Positions 19,546-28,412 of a DNA stretch of 64,000 nt are shown one piece after another. The DNA is from Helicobacteraceae bacterium. Lineage in GTDB: Bacteria; Campylobacterota; Campylobacteria; Campylobacterales; Sulfurimonadaceae. Below the pieces are notes generated by a model. That model saw only the letters and a list, made by a program, of their open reading frames with translations. It was not told where the DNA came from and did not search any database. The DNA lies in assembly GCA_013138865.1 (NCBI GenBank), contig WTBY01000024.1:117858-181857 (forward strand), read 5' to 3'. How positions within the stretch are numbered: the stretch's first letter is position 1; every line of letters begins with the position of its first letter. Made by a program: the position numbers and the translations under genes.

Positions 19546-21783
19546 ATGAGTGAAGAACTAGACCTTTTTAGAGAAGATGCTGAAGAGCAACTACAAATTA
19601 TGGAAAACTCTTTGGTTGACGCTATAGAAAATGGTGTTGATAGTGATAAAATTGGTGGTATATTTAGAGCAATGCATACCATTAAAGGTACCTCTGGTAT
19701 GTTTGGTTTTGATGGTGTAGTAAGCTTTACACATATTGCAGAAAACCTACTAGACGAAGTACGTAACGATAGAATTGAAATTACTTCTGAAATGTTATCA
19801 ACATTTTTGGAAGTTCGTGATCATGTTGAGAAACTTATAGAGTTTGCCATAGAAGAAAAAGATCTAGATTCTGAGACTGAGTATAAAGGTGAAGAGCTAC
19901 TTGAAATACTTATGCAACATCTAGAGAGTAGTAGTTCTGCAACTACTAATGAAGATCTAGAAACAATTCAAAAAATGCAAGAGTTACTAAGTGAGGGTAA
20001 AAAAGTTTGGCATATATCTCTTAGATTTAATGAAAATTTCTTTACTTCTGGAAAAAATATTCTATCAATTTTTAGTGCTTTTGACAAATTAGGAGGTATC
20101 TTAGTTAGTGTACCTGTCATAAACTATATACCTAGAATAGAAGATATTACCCCTATTAATACATATATAGGTTTTGAGTTAAGCTATAAAAGTGATGTCG
20201 GGTATGAAAGTATAGAAGAGATATTTAAAGACATATTAGATGATATTATTATATCTATATTTGAGCATGATGATCTAGTAGGGCTTAAGAGACTTCTAGA
20301 GTCTCAACCTGAGGGTGACGATTCACTAGAAGAGTTATTAGTTCATAAACATATTTTTGATGTTGATATAGTTTTAGATGCTCTAATAAAGAGTGAAAAA
20401 AAGCTATTAAAGGCTATGGCAAAAAAAGAAGAAGAGAAGCTAAATGCTTTAAATAATCCACCTATAGTAGAAGAAAAAATAGAGACTATTGAGCCTCCTA
20501 AAGAGGAAGTTATAGAAAAGAAAATAGAAGTTGTTAAAGAGGTTAAAAAAGTAGAAGCGAAAGTTGCTTCACCTAAACCTGCAAAGAGTGAAAAAAAAGA
20601 ACCTAAAAAAGATAAAGTAAAAAGTTTCTCTCTTCGTGTAGACTCATCTAAAATAGATATTTTAATTAACCAAATGAGTGAAATAGTTATTACTAATGCA
20701 AAAATAACTGATGTTGCCTCTCAATTACAGCATACTAAACTAAGTGAAGCTAGTAGTATGATGAATGAGCTTTTAGAGCATGTACGTAATGGAATTATGA
20801 ATATGCGTATGGTTCAAGTTGAAGATAGTTTTACTAAATTTAGACGTATTGTAAACGATACTGCAAAAAAAATCGGTAAAGATATTGACTTTGTTATTAG
20901 TGGTGGTGATACAGAACTAGATAAAACAGTAGTTGAGAAAATTTCAGATCCACTTGTTCATATGTTAAGAAACTCTGTTGACCACGGTATAGAAATACCT
21001 GAGGTTAGAGTTGCTAGTGGTAAAAGTGAAAAAGGCAGAGTAGATTTGAGAGCATTCCCAGATGCTGGAAGTATAGTAATAGAGATCGAGGATAATGGAA
21101 AAGGATTAGACCGCGATCGCCTTTTACAAAAAGGTATTGATGCTGGCCTTATTGATCCTAACGCTATACCTCATGATGAAGATATTTATAACCTTATTTT
21201 CTCAGCAGGATTATCGACTGCTGATAAAGTTTCTGATATTTCTGGACGTGGTGTCGGAATGGATGTTGTTAAAAGAAATATTGAAGAGTTACGAGGAACT
21301 GTAAGTGTTGAGTCGTGGCCAAATAAAGGGTCAAAACTAACTATTCGTATTCCACTTACGTTAGCGATCATAGATGGATTTTTAGTTCAAATTGCAGATA
21401 CTAAATATGTAATTCCTTTAGAGATGATCGAAGAGTGTATAGAATTAGACTCAAACTATAAAGAGCAGATGAAAGGCAATGAATACATTAACCTTAGAGG
21501 TGAAATTTTACCTATTATGGACGTAGCAAAATATTTCGGAAAAGCTTCAAAAGAGACTAGTGAGACAAACAATGTGATCGTAGTAAGATCTGGTACAAAT
21601 ATGGTAGGTCTAAGAGTTGGTGAACTATTTGGTGAGTACCAAACAGTTATAAAACCTCTTGGTGATATTTTTCAAAATGTACCAGGTATATCTGGCGGTA
21701 GTATTTTAGGATCTGGGAAAATAGCTCTTATTTTTGATATACCAAAATTAGTTGAACATCATCTAAATAAAAAAGCAATATAA
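19546..21783 (+). CDS. cheA: Chemotaxis histidine kinase CheA (no receiver domain)
   Basis: 745 residues: HPt domain with phospho-accepting H44 in AMHTIKGTSGMFGF; a P2-like domain (about 145-240, WHISLRFNENFF...); a Lys/Glu-rich linker (about 285-360); dimerisation helices; HATPase domain with N box LVHMLRNSVDHG, G1 DNGKGLD and G2 SGRGVGMDVV; and a C-terminal CheW-like domain. C. jejuni and H. pylori CheA carry a C-terminal receiver domain; this one ends after the CheW domain, so it belongs to a different array type. Starts 2 bases after the STAS gene. Confidence 0.96.
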   Translation: MSEELDLFREDAEEQLQIMENSLVDAIENGVDSDKIGGIFRAMHTIKGTSGMFGFDGVVSFTHIAENLLDEVRNDRIEITSEMLSTFLEVRDHVEKLIEFAIEEKDLDSETEYKGEELLEILMQHLESSSSATTNEDLETIQKMQELLSEGKKVWHISLRFNENFFTSGKNILSIFSAFDKLGGILVSVPVINYIPRIEDITPINTYIGFELSYKSDVGYESIEEIFKDILDDIIISIFEHDDLVGLKRLLESQPEGDDSLEELLVHKHIFDVDIVLDALIKSEKKLLKAMAKKEEEKLNALNNPPIVEEKIETIEPPKEEVIEKKIEVVKEVKKVEAKVASPKPAKSEKKEPKKDKVKSFSLRVDSSKIDILINQMSEIVITNAKITDVASQLQHTKLSEASSMMNELLEHVRNGIMNMRMVQVEDSFTKFRRIVNDTAKKIGKDIDFVISGGDTELDKTVVEKISDPLVHMLRNSVDHGIEIPEVRVASGKSEKGRVDLRAFPDAGSIVIEIEDNGKGLDRDRLLQKGIDAGLIDPNAIPHDEDIYNLIFSAGLSTADKVSDISGRGVGMDVVKRNIEELRGTVSVESWPNKGSKLTIRIPLTLAIIDGFLVQIADTKYVIPLEMIEECIELDSNYKEQMKGNEYINLRGEILPIMDVAKYFGKASKETSETNNVIVVRSGTNMVGLRVGELFGEYQTVIKPLGDIFQNVPGISGGSILGSGKIALIFDIPKLVEHHLNKKAI

Positions 21784-21789
21784 TTTTAT

Positions 21790-22590
21790 ATGAACTCATT
21801 AAATATTGAACTAAGTGACAAAGAGTTTTTATTTTTTAAAACTATGGTATTTGATGAAGTTGGCATAACACTAAACAACTCAAAAAAGATCTTAGTTGCA
21901 AGTAGACTTTTAAAAAGGTTACTGCACTTTAAACTTAACAACTACGCTCAATATATAAAAATACTTCAAGAAAATAGCTTAGAAACTACCAAAATGATAA
22001 ACCTTATAACTACAAATGAGACCTACTTTTTTAGAGAACATGCACACTTTGAATTTTTAGAAAAAATAGCAAAAGAGAGTTCTCAACTAAGAGTATGGAG
22101 TGCAGCTTCTTCTATAGGTGCGGAAGCTTACTCAACAGCATTTATTTTAGATACTTACATTGATAGTAGCAGTTGGCAAGTAATGGGGAGTGATATAAAC
22201 TCAGAGGTAATAGATCAAGCTAAAAAAGGATTATACTCTGAAAATTTAGTTGAAAAAATACCCTCTAAATACAAAAATAAGTATTGTTTAAAAGGGAGTG
22301 ATAACCATGAAGGTGAATTTATAATAGATAGGAAACTAACTAAAAAAGTTGATTTTTTTATAAGTAATTTGTTAAATAAAAATAGCTCTATAGGAGAGTT
22401 TGATATTATATTTTTAAGGAATGTTCTTATATATTTTGACAATGAGACAAAAGAGATAGTAATTGAGAATATTTTACATAACCTCAAAATTGGTGGCTAT
22501 CTTATAATCTCTTTAACAGAAAATTTACAATTTTTAAAATCTAACTCTTTTAAACAGATTAAAAATTCTATTTACCAAAGGATCAAGTAG
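21790..22590 (+). CDS. cheR: Chemoreceptor methyltransferase CheR
   Basis: Transfers methyl groups from SAM to receptor glutamates. The 266-residue protein has the N-terminal helical domain (residues 1-75) and the SAM domain with TTNETYFFREHAHFEFL, VWSAASSIGAEAYS and FLRNVLIYFDNETK. The usual NxTxFFR and S/GCStGeEpYS patterns are recognisable though the second is altered (SAASSIGAEAYS). Its stop overlaps the cheB GTG (TAGTG). Confidence 0.92.
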   Translation: MNSLNIELSDKEFLFFKTMVFDEVGITLNNSKKILVASRLLKRLLHFKLNNYAQYIKILQENSLETTKMINLITTNETYFFREHAHFEFLEKIAKESSQLRVWSAASSIGAEAYSTAFILDTYIDSSSWQVMGSDINSEVIDQAKKGLYSENLVEKIPSKYKNKYCLKGSDNHEGEFIIDRKLTKKVDFFISNLLNKNSSIGEFDIIFLRNVLIYFDNETKEIVIENILHNLKIGGYLIISLTENLQFLKSNSFKQIKNSIYQRIK

Positions 22591-23621
22591 TGATCAAAGT
22601 ATTTATAATTGATGACTCGATAACTGTTCGTGCTGGTTTTAAGAATTTACTAAAAGATATAGTTGATATAGAAGTTTTAGGTGAAGCTAACAACCCAATA
22701 GATGCACTAGAAATTTTTCAAACAACAGGTTTTCCTGATCTATTTTTGTTAGATATTGAGATGCCAAAGATGGATGGATTGACTTTTTTAAGAAAAATAA
22801 ATGAACAACGTCCAACACCAGTAATTATCTGCTCAACTCTTGTTGAAGAGGGTTCTGAAGCTCTACTTGATGCGTTGCATCTAGGTGCTACATTTATTAT
22901 AGAAAAACCAAGAACAAAACTCAGTAGCTTTTTTAAAGAATATAAAGATGAGTTAATAGAAAATATTAGAGTAGCAGCAAATACAAAAGTAAAATATAAC
23001 AGTAACTTTATAGAGAGTAAAAAAGTAAAAAAAATATCTACATCTTTACAAACTAAAAGTGAAAATGTTATAGCGATCGGAAGTTCTACTGGTGGAGTTC
23101 AAGTACTAGAAGAGATTGTTACAAACTTGAAAGAGTCTCATCAAGGTGTAGTAGTTGTTCAACATATGCCTAAAGGTTTTACAGCCTCTTTTGCTAAAAG
23201 ACTAAATGATATAGCACCATATAGTACTGTTTATGAAGCTAAAGATGGTGATATAATTAACAACTCCTCAATCTACATAGCACCTGGCGATAACCATATG
23301 GAAATTCAAGCAACACCTGAAGGCTATAAAATAGTTATAAGTTATAGCGAAAAAATAAACTCTCATAGACCAAGTGTAAATACTCTCTTCAAAAGTGTTG
23401 CAATTGAAGCTAAAAATAATGCACTTGGTTTTATATTAACTGGTATGGGAAATGATGGAGCAGATGGTTTGAAAAAAATGCTTAATGCTGGTGCTTCAAC
23501 CTACGCTCAAAATGAAAAGTCTTCTACAGTTTATGGAATGCCTAAAGTGGCACAAGAAATAGGTGCAACAAAAGAGATGCTCTCTATTTTTAACATCATT
23601 AAACTAATTAATGAGTACTAA
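22590..23621 (+). CDS. cheB: Chemoreceptor methylesterase/deamidase CheB with receiver domain
   Basis: Removes receptor methyl groups. An N-terminal receiver domain (phospho-acceptor D55 in LLDIEMPKMDG) is joined to the esterase domain with the catalytic Ser S166 in GSSTGG, His in VVQHMPKGF, and Asp in GMGNDGADG. GTG start coupled to cheR. In C. jejuni CheB lacks the receiver, so CheA control of CheB by phosphorylation appears kept here. Last gene of the operon; a strong hairpin follows at 23643. Confidence 0.95.
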   Translation: MIKVFIIDDSITVRAGFKNLLKDIVDIEVLGEANNPIDALEIFQTTGFPDLFLLDIEMPKMDGLTFLRKINEQRPTPVIICSTLVEEGSEALLDALHLGATFIIEKPRTKLSSFFKEYKDELIENIRVAANTKVKYNSNFIESKKVKKISTSLQTKSENVIAIGSSTGGVQVLEEIVTNLKESHQGVVVVQHMPKGFTASFAKRLNDIAPYSTVYEAKDGDIINNSSIYIAPGDNHMEIQATPEGYKIVISYSEKINSHRPSVNTLFKSVAIEAKNNALGFILTGMGNDGADGLKKMLNAGASTYAQNEKSSTVYGMPKVAQEIGATKEMLSIFNIIKLINEY

Positions 23622-23642
23622 CTTCTAAAAAAAATTTAATAA

Positions 23643-23674
23643 ATACCATACTTACTACTCTGTAAGTATGGTAT
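23643..23674. terminator. Bidirectional terminator between cheB and nusA
   Basis: A perfect 13-bp inverted repeat (ATACCATACTTAC, 6-base loop, GTAAGTATGGTAT) lies between two convergent operons. On the minus strand it is followed by a run of eight T, a classic intrinsic terminator for nusA; on the plus strand the following T-rich stretch (CTTTATTTTT) could serve cheB. Confidence 0.85.
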
Positions 23675-23691
23675 AAATAATAACTTTATTT

Positions 23692-24807
23692 TTAGTTAAA
23701 TAGTGCCTCTAGTGATGATAGATCATCTTTTTTCTCTTCAGTTTCAGAACTACTTCCATCTCCACTAGATGGAATATCTTTTAACTCAATTTCAAAACCA
23801 CTCAACATTGATGCAAGGCGAATATTTATACCACTTTTACCAATAGCTTTTGATTTTTGATCACTTGGAAGTATAACTATGGCTTTTTCGCCTTCTATAC
23901 TAACACTTGAGATGATCGCAGGTGACATAACACGAGCTATAAAAAGCTCAGGTATATTAGTAAACTCTATACAGTCAATATTTTCATTTAAAAGCTCTTC
24001 GCTTACAGCGTTAATACGAACACCTCTAACACCAACAGTAGCACCAATAGGATCAACTTGAGGATGACTTGACATAAGTGCGATCTTAGCACGATCACCT
24101 GGTATTCTTGCACTTCTCTCAATAGTTACGATCTCATCTGCGATCTCAGGAACTTCAAGACGTAAAAGCTCTTCTAAAAATTTTGGAGAAGTACGTGAGA
24201 TCTCTATAGAGATTCCTGCAAGTTTGTCTATATTAACACGACGTACAACGGCTTTTAAAATATCACCTACTTTAAAAATTTCACCCTTAATACGGCTTTT
24301 CATAGGTAAAATAGCTTTAACTTCGTCTACTTCAATATATGTACTTTGTTCATGATCAACGCGAGTCACACGACCAGAAACAATAGTACCTATTTTACTT
24401 TTATATTTGTCATAAATAGAGTTCTCTACAAGACGTTGAACATGATACTCGATCTCACGATGTAGCTGTTGTGCGCCAGTTCTTCCATAATCTTCTAAGT
24501 TATGCTCAACTTGAAATGCATCTTCGATCTCAGCATCAGGATCATTTTCAAGTGCTTCACTTAGTGACATATATGCACCCTTCTCTTCACCACTAAGTTT
24601 TGCATCGTCATCTGCAACAACTGTAATAGTTTGTATAAGCGTTAGTGTTTTATTACTCTCATCTATAACAGCTGAAAAAGCTAGTTCATCATCTATTACA
24701 CGTTTTGCAGTTTGCACGAAAGCTGTTTTTATAGCACCTTGTACATCTTCTTGTTTTAGACCTTTTTCATGGGCAATTGAGTCAATAATATCTAATATTT
24801 TTTCCAT
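23692..24807 (-). CDS. nusA: Transcription termination/antitermination factor NusA
   Basis: RNA-polymerase-binding elongation factor. The 371-residue form has the N-terminal polymerase-binding domain (1-125), an S1 domain (GTIVSGRVTRVDH..., about 135-200) and two KH domains (GARIPGDRAKIAL-like segment, VGVRGVRINAVSEEL, and AIGKSGINIRLAS). The C-terminal acidic repeats of enterobacterial NusA are absent, as normal for this phylum. Divergent from the HP0268/miaB operon, as recalled in C. jejuni (Cj0460 with Cj0458c-0459c). Confidence 0.96.
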   Translation of the reverse strand: MEKILDIIDSIAHEKGLKQEDVQGAIKTAFVQTAKRVIDDELAFSAVIDESNKTLTLIQTITVVADDDAKLSGEEKGAYMSLSEALENDPDAEIEDAFQVEHNLEDYGRTGAQQLHREIEYHVQRLVENSIYDKYKSKIGTIVSGRVTRVDHEQSTYIEVDEVKAILPMKSRIKGEIFKVGDILKAVVRRVNIDKLAGISIEISRTSPKFLEELLRLEVPEIADEIVTIERSARIPGDRAKIALMSSHPQVDPIGATVGVRGVRINAVSEELLNENIDCIEFTNIPELFIARVMSPAIISSVSIEGEKAIVILPSDQKSKAIGKSGINIRLASMLSGFEIELKDIPSSGDGSSSETEEKKDDLSSLEALFN

Positions 24808-24928
24808 TAATAAATCCTTTTATAATTTAGGCAGGTTCATAAAAATAAGTTTGTTATTGGTAAGTTGTTTTTATGAAGAGCAGGAGTATATCTTAGTTTG
24901 GCTTAATGCGATATTTATTGAATTAAGC

Positions 24929-24934
24929 TATAAT
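24929..24934 (+). promoter_or_regulatory. -10 box of the HP0268-miaB operon
   Basis: TATAAT 30 bases before the start codon in the nusA-divergent intergenic region. No clear -35 box, as usual for housekeeping promoters in this phylum. An AGAGGA ribosome-binding site follows at 24951-24956. Confidence 0.6.
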
Positions 24935-24963
24935 GCAAAATATTTAATTTAGAGGAAACCATT

Positions 24964-25206
24964 ATGGATTTAAAAATAGTACGTATAGAAGAGAAAGCAA
25001 AACCTAAAAAAGTTGAACTTAAGAAGTTAGAAGATCAAGTTGAAAAAGAAAACTCAGTAATTTTCTATTTCGATCGTGACAACTCTCATAAAGATCTTTT
25101 AGACCTACAAGATCACTTTGAAGCTAAAGGTAAAAGCTTTTACATGAAAGAAGTTAAGTATGGTTTATCTGAAACTGAATATATGTATGAGGTACATGTA
25201 CTCTAA
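24964..25206 (+). CDS. HP0268-family protein (Smr-like fold)
   Basis: An 80-residue protein of a family confined, as far as I recall, to Campylobacterota. H. pylori HP0268 has an Smr-like fold and was reported as a nicking endonuclease. The segment VIFYFDRDNSHKDLLDLQDHFEAKGKSF matches that fold pattern. It sits 3 bases before miaB, the same neighbour as in H. pylori (HP0268-HP0269). Confidence 0.85.
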   Translation: MDLKIVRIEEKAKPKKVELKKLEDQVEKENSVIFYFDRDNSHKDLLDLQDHFEAKGKSFYMKEVKYGLSETEYMYEVHVL

Positions 25207-25209
25207 GCC

Positions 25210-26505
25210 ATGAAAAAACTTTTTATAGAGACACTTGGTTGTGCGATGAATGTTCGAGACTCTGAACATATGATCGCAGAACTTAGCCAAAAAGAGAACT
25301 ACGAGCTAACTACAGACTTTAAAGATGCTGATCTTATTATGATCAACACCTGTTCTGTAAGAGAGAAACCTGTTCAAAAACTTTTTAGTGAATTAGGTGT
25401 TTTTAATAAGAAGAAAAAAGATGGTGCCAAAATTGGCGTGTGTGGTTGTACCGCTTCACACCTTGGTAAAGATATTATAAAACGAGCTCCTTATGTGAAC
25501 TTTGTTTTAGGTGCTAGAAATGTATCTAAAATAAGTGAAGTTGTAAATGTAGACAAAGCTGTTGAAGTTGACACCTCTTTTGATGAGTCATCTTTTGCAT
25601 TTAATGACTTTAGAACTTCAATGTTTAAAGCTTTCATAAATATCTCAATCGGCTGTGACAAACAGTGTAGTTTTTGTATAGTTCCAAAAACTCGCGGAGA
25701 TGAGATATCTATACCACCAGAACTCATTATAAATGAAGCTAAAAAAGCAGTTGCTACAGGTGTTAAAGAGATCTTTTTACTTGGACAAAATGTAAATAAC
25801 TATGGTCGTCGTTTTACAGATGAAAAAATTAAGATGAACTTTACTGAACTACTTCGCGAAATTAGTAAAATAGATGGCGTTGAACGTATACGTTTTACAT
25901 CACCTCATCCACTTCATATGGACGATGAGTTTATAGAAGAGTTTGCAAATAATGACAAAATTTGTAAATCTATGCACGTTCCACTACAAAGTGGTTCAAG
26001 TCAACTTTTAAAAGCTATGAAGCGCGGTTACACAAAAGAGAACTTCTTAAAACGTGTAGCACTTCTGCGATCAAAAGTTCCAAATGTAACTATTAGTACA
26101 GACGTAATCGTAGCGTTTCCAGGTGAGAGTGATGAAGACTTTAATGATACTATGGACGTTGTAAATGAGGTAAAATTTGAACAGATGTTTAGTTTTAAAT
26201 ACTCTGCTCGTCCACTAACGGACGCTGCTGATTATGATGAACAAATTGATCCTAAAGTCGCTTCGCAGCGTTTAACTTTTTTACAAAATAGACAAGATGA
26301 GATCTTAGATGGAATTACATCTAAACTCTTAAATCAAATTCATAAAGTCTATTTTGAAGAGTTACGATCAGAAGGTTATGTAGCCGGAAGAACAGATAAC
26401 AATATTTTAGTAAAAGTAAAAGGAAGTGATGAGCTACTAGGAGCTATTTGTGATGTTAAAATCACAAAAGTTGCTAGACTCTCTCAAATAGGCGAGTTAA
26501 TTTAA
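25210..26505 (+). CDS. miaB: tRNA-2-methylthio-N6-dimethylallyladenosine synthase MiaB
   Basis: Radical-SAM methylthiotransferase acting on i6A37 of tRNAs. It has the N-terminal UPF0004 cluster-binding cysteines ([19 protein letters not shown]), the radical SAM motif CDKQCSFC, and a C-terminal TRAM domain ([17 protein letters not shown]...). Length 431 is typical. NTCSVREKP separates it from RimO, which is also in the window. Confidence 0.96.
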   Translation: MKKLFIETLGCAMNVRDSEHMIAELSQKENYELTTDFKDADLIMINTCSVREKPVQKLFSELGVFNKKKKDGAKIGVCGCTASHLGKDIIKRAPYVNFVLGARNVSKISEVVNVDKAVEVDTSFDESSFAFNDFRTSMFKAFINISIGCDKQCSFCIVPKTRGDEISIPPELIINEAKKAVATGVKEIFLLGQNVNNYGRRFTDEKIKMNFTELLREISKIDGVERIRFTSPHPLHMDDEFIEEFANNDKICKSMHVPLQSGSSQLLKAMKRGYTKENFLKRVALLRSKVPNVTISTDVIVAFPGESDEDFNDTMDVVNEVKFEQMFSFKYSARPLTDAADYDEQIDPKVASQRLTFLQNRQDEILDGITSKLLNQIHKVYFEELRSEGYVAGRTDNNILVKVKGSDELLGAICDVKITKVARLSQIGELI

Positions 26506-27138
26506 ATGAAGCAGATACGTAAAAATATTTTACGATATCTTGCACTTATGTTTGTTCCATTCATAGGCTCACTCTTAATCAGGCTTATATATCTTACAAG
26601 TAAAAAAAAATTTAATCTCCCAGAAAATTTAGACGATGAAAATGTAATTTTTTGTTGTTGGCATGGCGATCTACTTATGCATCCCTACCTATACTATAAA
26701 CTTAGAAAAGTTCAAAATGCTGATGTTATTATTAGTGATCATTTCGATGGCAAAATAATTGCAAAAACAGTAGTCTATTTTAAACTTAGAACTATTTATG
26801 GATCAACAAATAGAAATGCATCGCGAGTACTGATCAAGGCAATTAAAACATTAAAGAATGGTTCAGATCTAGCGATCACACCAGATGGTCCAAAAGGACC
26901 TAGAAGAGAAGTTGCAGATGGTATAGTAGTGATCGCAAAAAAAACTAAAAAGAAAATAGTAACTCTCAACTCTATTCCATCATCATACTGGCAGTTAAAT
27001 AGTTGGGATAAGTTTATAATACCAAAACCTTTTGGTGAGTTAGAGTTTTTTGCAAGTGAGCCCTTTAGTGTGGATGGTTTAGAAATAGAAGAGGCTAAAA
27101 AATTAGTTAAAGAGAGGTTAATGATTCATGCAATCTAA
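26506..27138 (+). CDS. Lysophospholipid acyltransferase-like protein (DUF374)
   Basis: A 210-residue protein with an N-terminal membrane segment (about 9-30), CCWHGDLLMHPYL, and AITPDGPKGPRREVADGIV, the hallmark of the DUF374/LPLAT family. Likely transfers an acyl chain to a lipid A or phospholipid precursor at the inner membrane; substrate unknown. Starts right after the miaB stop; the same order is recalled in H. pylori (HP0270). Confidence 0.85.
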   Translation: MKQIRKNILRYLALMFVPFIGSLLIRLIYLTSKKKFNLPENLDDENVIFCCWHGDLLMHPYLYYKLRKVQNADVIISDHFDGKIIAKTVVYFKLRTIYGSTNRNASRVLIKAIKTLKNGSDLAITPDGPKGPRREVADGIVVIAKKTKKKIVTLNSIPSSYWQLNSWDKFIIPKPFGELEFFASEPFSVDGLEIEEAKKLVKERLMIHAI

Positions 27139-27592
27139 TGGAAAGATATTTATAATATTGGTAGTAGCTGTTTTCTCGCTAACAGGACTATTCTTTTTAA
27201 CAAATCCATCTTATGAAAAGTCGATGGAAGCAAAGTACTACTACGCAATCGGTGACTATAAAGAGGCTTTAAAACTTGCAAATGAAGCATATACGCTTGA
27301 TAACTACAACAAGATGGCAACAACTATAATAGTTCAGTCAGAAATTTCTGTGAAGTTTTTAGACTATATTGATGAAGCTAAAAAGTACATATCTAAAATT
27401 TCTCAAATGGCAAATGTTCAAAATCTAAGTAGAAGTGATCGTGCAAGAATGAAAATTATGACCTCTATAATGATACAGAGCTATAAGAAAATTTCTCCTA
27501 CTATTTTAACAGATAAAGAGCTAGTGCAAGATGCCAATTACTATTATGAACAGTTTGTGAGTTTTAATGAAAAACTTGATTCAACAAAATAG
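27128..27592 (+). CDS. Membrane-anchored helical-repeat protein
   Basis: A 154-residue protein with an N-terminal membrane anchor (IFIILVVAVFSLTGLFFLT) and a periplasmic helical body. The stretch AKYYYAIGDYKEALKLANEAYTLDNYNK is a good single TPR motif. Overlaps the acyltransferase by 11 bases and the recombinase by 26 bases. Function unknown. Confidence 0.75.
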   Translation: MQSNGKIFIILVVAVFSLTGLFFLTNPSYEKSMEAKYYYAIGDYKEALKLANEAYTLDNYNKMATTIIVQSEISVKFLDYIDEAKKYISKISQMANVQNLSRSDRARMKIMTSIMIQSYKKISPTILTDKELVQDANYYYEQFVSFNEKLDSTK

Positions 27593-28412
27593 AGTAGCAT
27601 TTTTAGACTACTTAGGTAACATAAAAGGTTACTCTGATCTAACACTCAAAAGTTATGATGAAGCAATTAAGCAGATGATAGTTGAAACAGTTGTCAATGT
27701 AGAAGAGCGTATACCATACATAGATCTAATGCCATTGAGACTTAAAATAGCTTCTCTTAATGCAAAAACCATTTCAAAAAAACTTAGTGCTATAAGAACT
27801 TTCATAACTTTTTTACACTCCAAAAATATAGATATAGAACTTCGTAATGATACAACTATAAAAGTTGCTAAAACTCTTCCAAAGCCTATAAGTTTTAAAA
27901 AAATAGAAGAGGCACTTCTACTTGCTACAATTCAAGAGAGAATATATGTTGAGCTAATATATACTTTAGGGCTTCGTATATCTGAGCTATCATCATTACG
28001 TTTAGAATCTATAAGTGAGGGGTGGATCACTATAGTTGGTAAAGGTCAAAAAGAGAGATCCATTCCTCTTTTAGTAGAGAGTCAAAAACTGATTGAAGAG
28101 TATAAAAAAGAATTCCAACCAAAAGAGTATCTTTTTGAGAAAAAAGGTCAAAAATTAAGCGAAAACACCCTAAGATATGCCATCAATAAACTGTTTAAAA
28201 AGATAGGTGTAAAAGTTACCCCACACCAACTAAGACACTCGTATGCGACGGACTTATTAAACAGTGGTGCTAGAATTGCCGATGTAAGTGAACTACTGGG
28301 TCATAGTTCTATGGCTACGACACAGATTTATACAAAACTAGGAAGTGCTCTTAAGTTGAATAACTACAAAAGCTCTCATCCACTATGTAAGGAAGATGTT
28401 GAAAATACCTAA
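27567..28412 (+). CDS. Tyrosine recombinase (Xer family)
   Basis: 281 residues with the full catalytic set: R137 (GLRISELSS), the GKGQKER beta-hairpin lysine, H220 and R223 (HQLRHSYAT), H246 (LGHSSMATTQIY) and nucleophile Y255. The N-terminal SAM-like core-binding domain is present (1-105). This phylum uses a single recombinase, XerH, at difH for chromosome dimer resolution; the proteins I recall are longer (about 350 residues), so this may be XerH in a short form or a different Xer protein. No dif-like site was identified nearby. Its position inside a conserved operon argues against a mobile integrase. Confidence 0.88.
   Translation: MKNLIQQNRVAFLDYLGNIKGYSDLTLKSYDEAIKQMIVETVVNVEERIPYIDLMPLRLKIASLNAKTISKKLSAIRTFITFLHSKNIDIELRNDTTIKVAKTLPKPISFKKIEEALLLATIQERIYVELIYTLGLRISELSSLRLESISEGWITIVGKGQKERSIPLLVESQKLIEEYKKEFQPKEYLFEKKGQKLSENTLRYAINKLFKKIGVKVTPHQLRHSYATDLLNSGARIADVSELLGHSSMATTQIYTKLGSALKLNNYKSSHPLCKEDVENT

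Noticed and set aside
27567..28412. Tyrosine recombinase considered as a phage or island integrase
   Set aside because: It is embedded in a tight operon after miaB and the acyltransferase, with no attachment-site repeat or tRNA nearby; a Xer role fits better.
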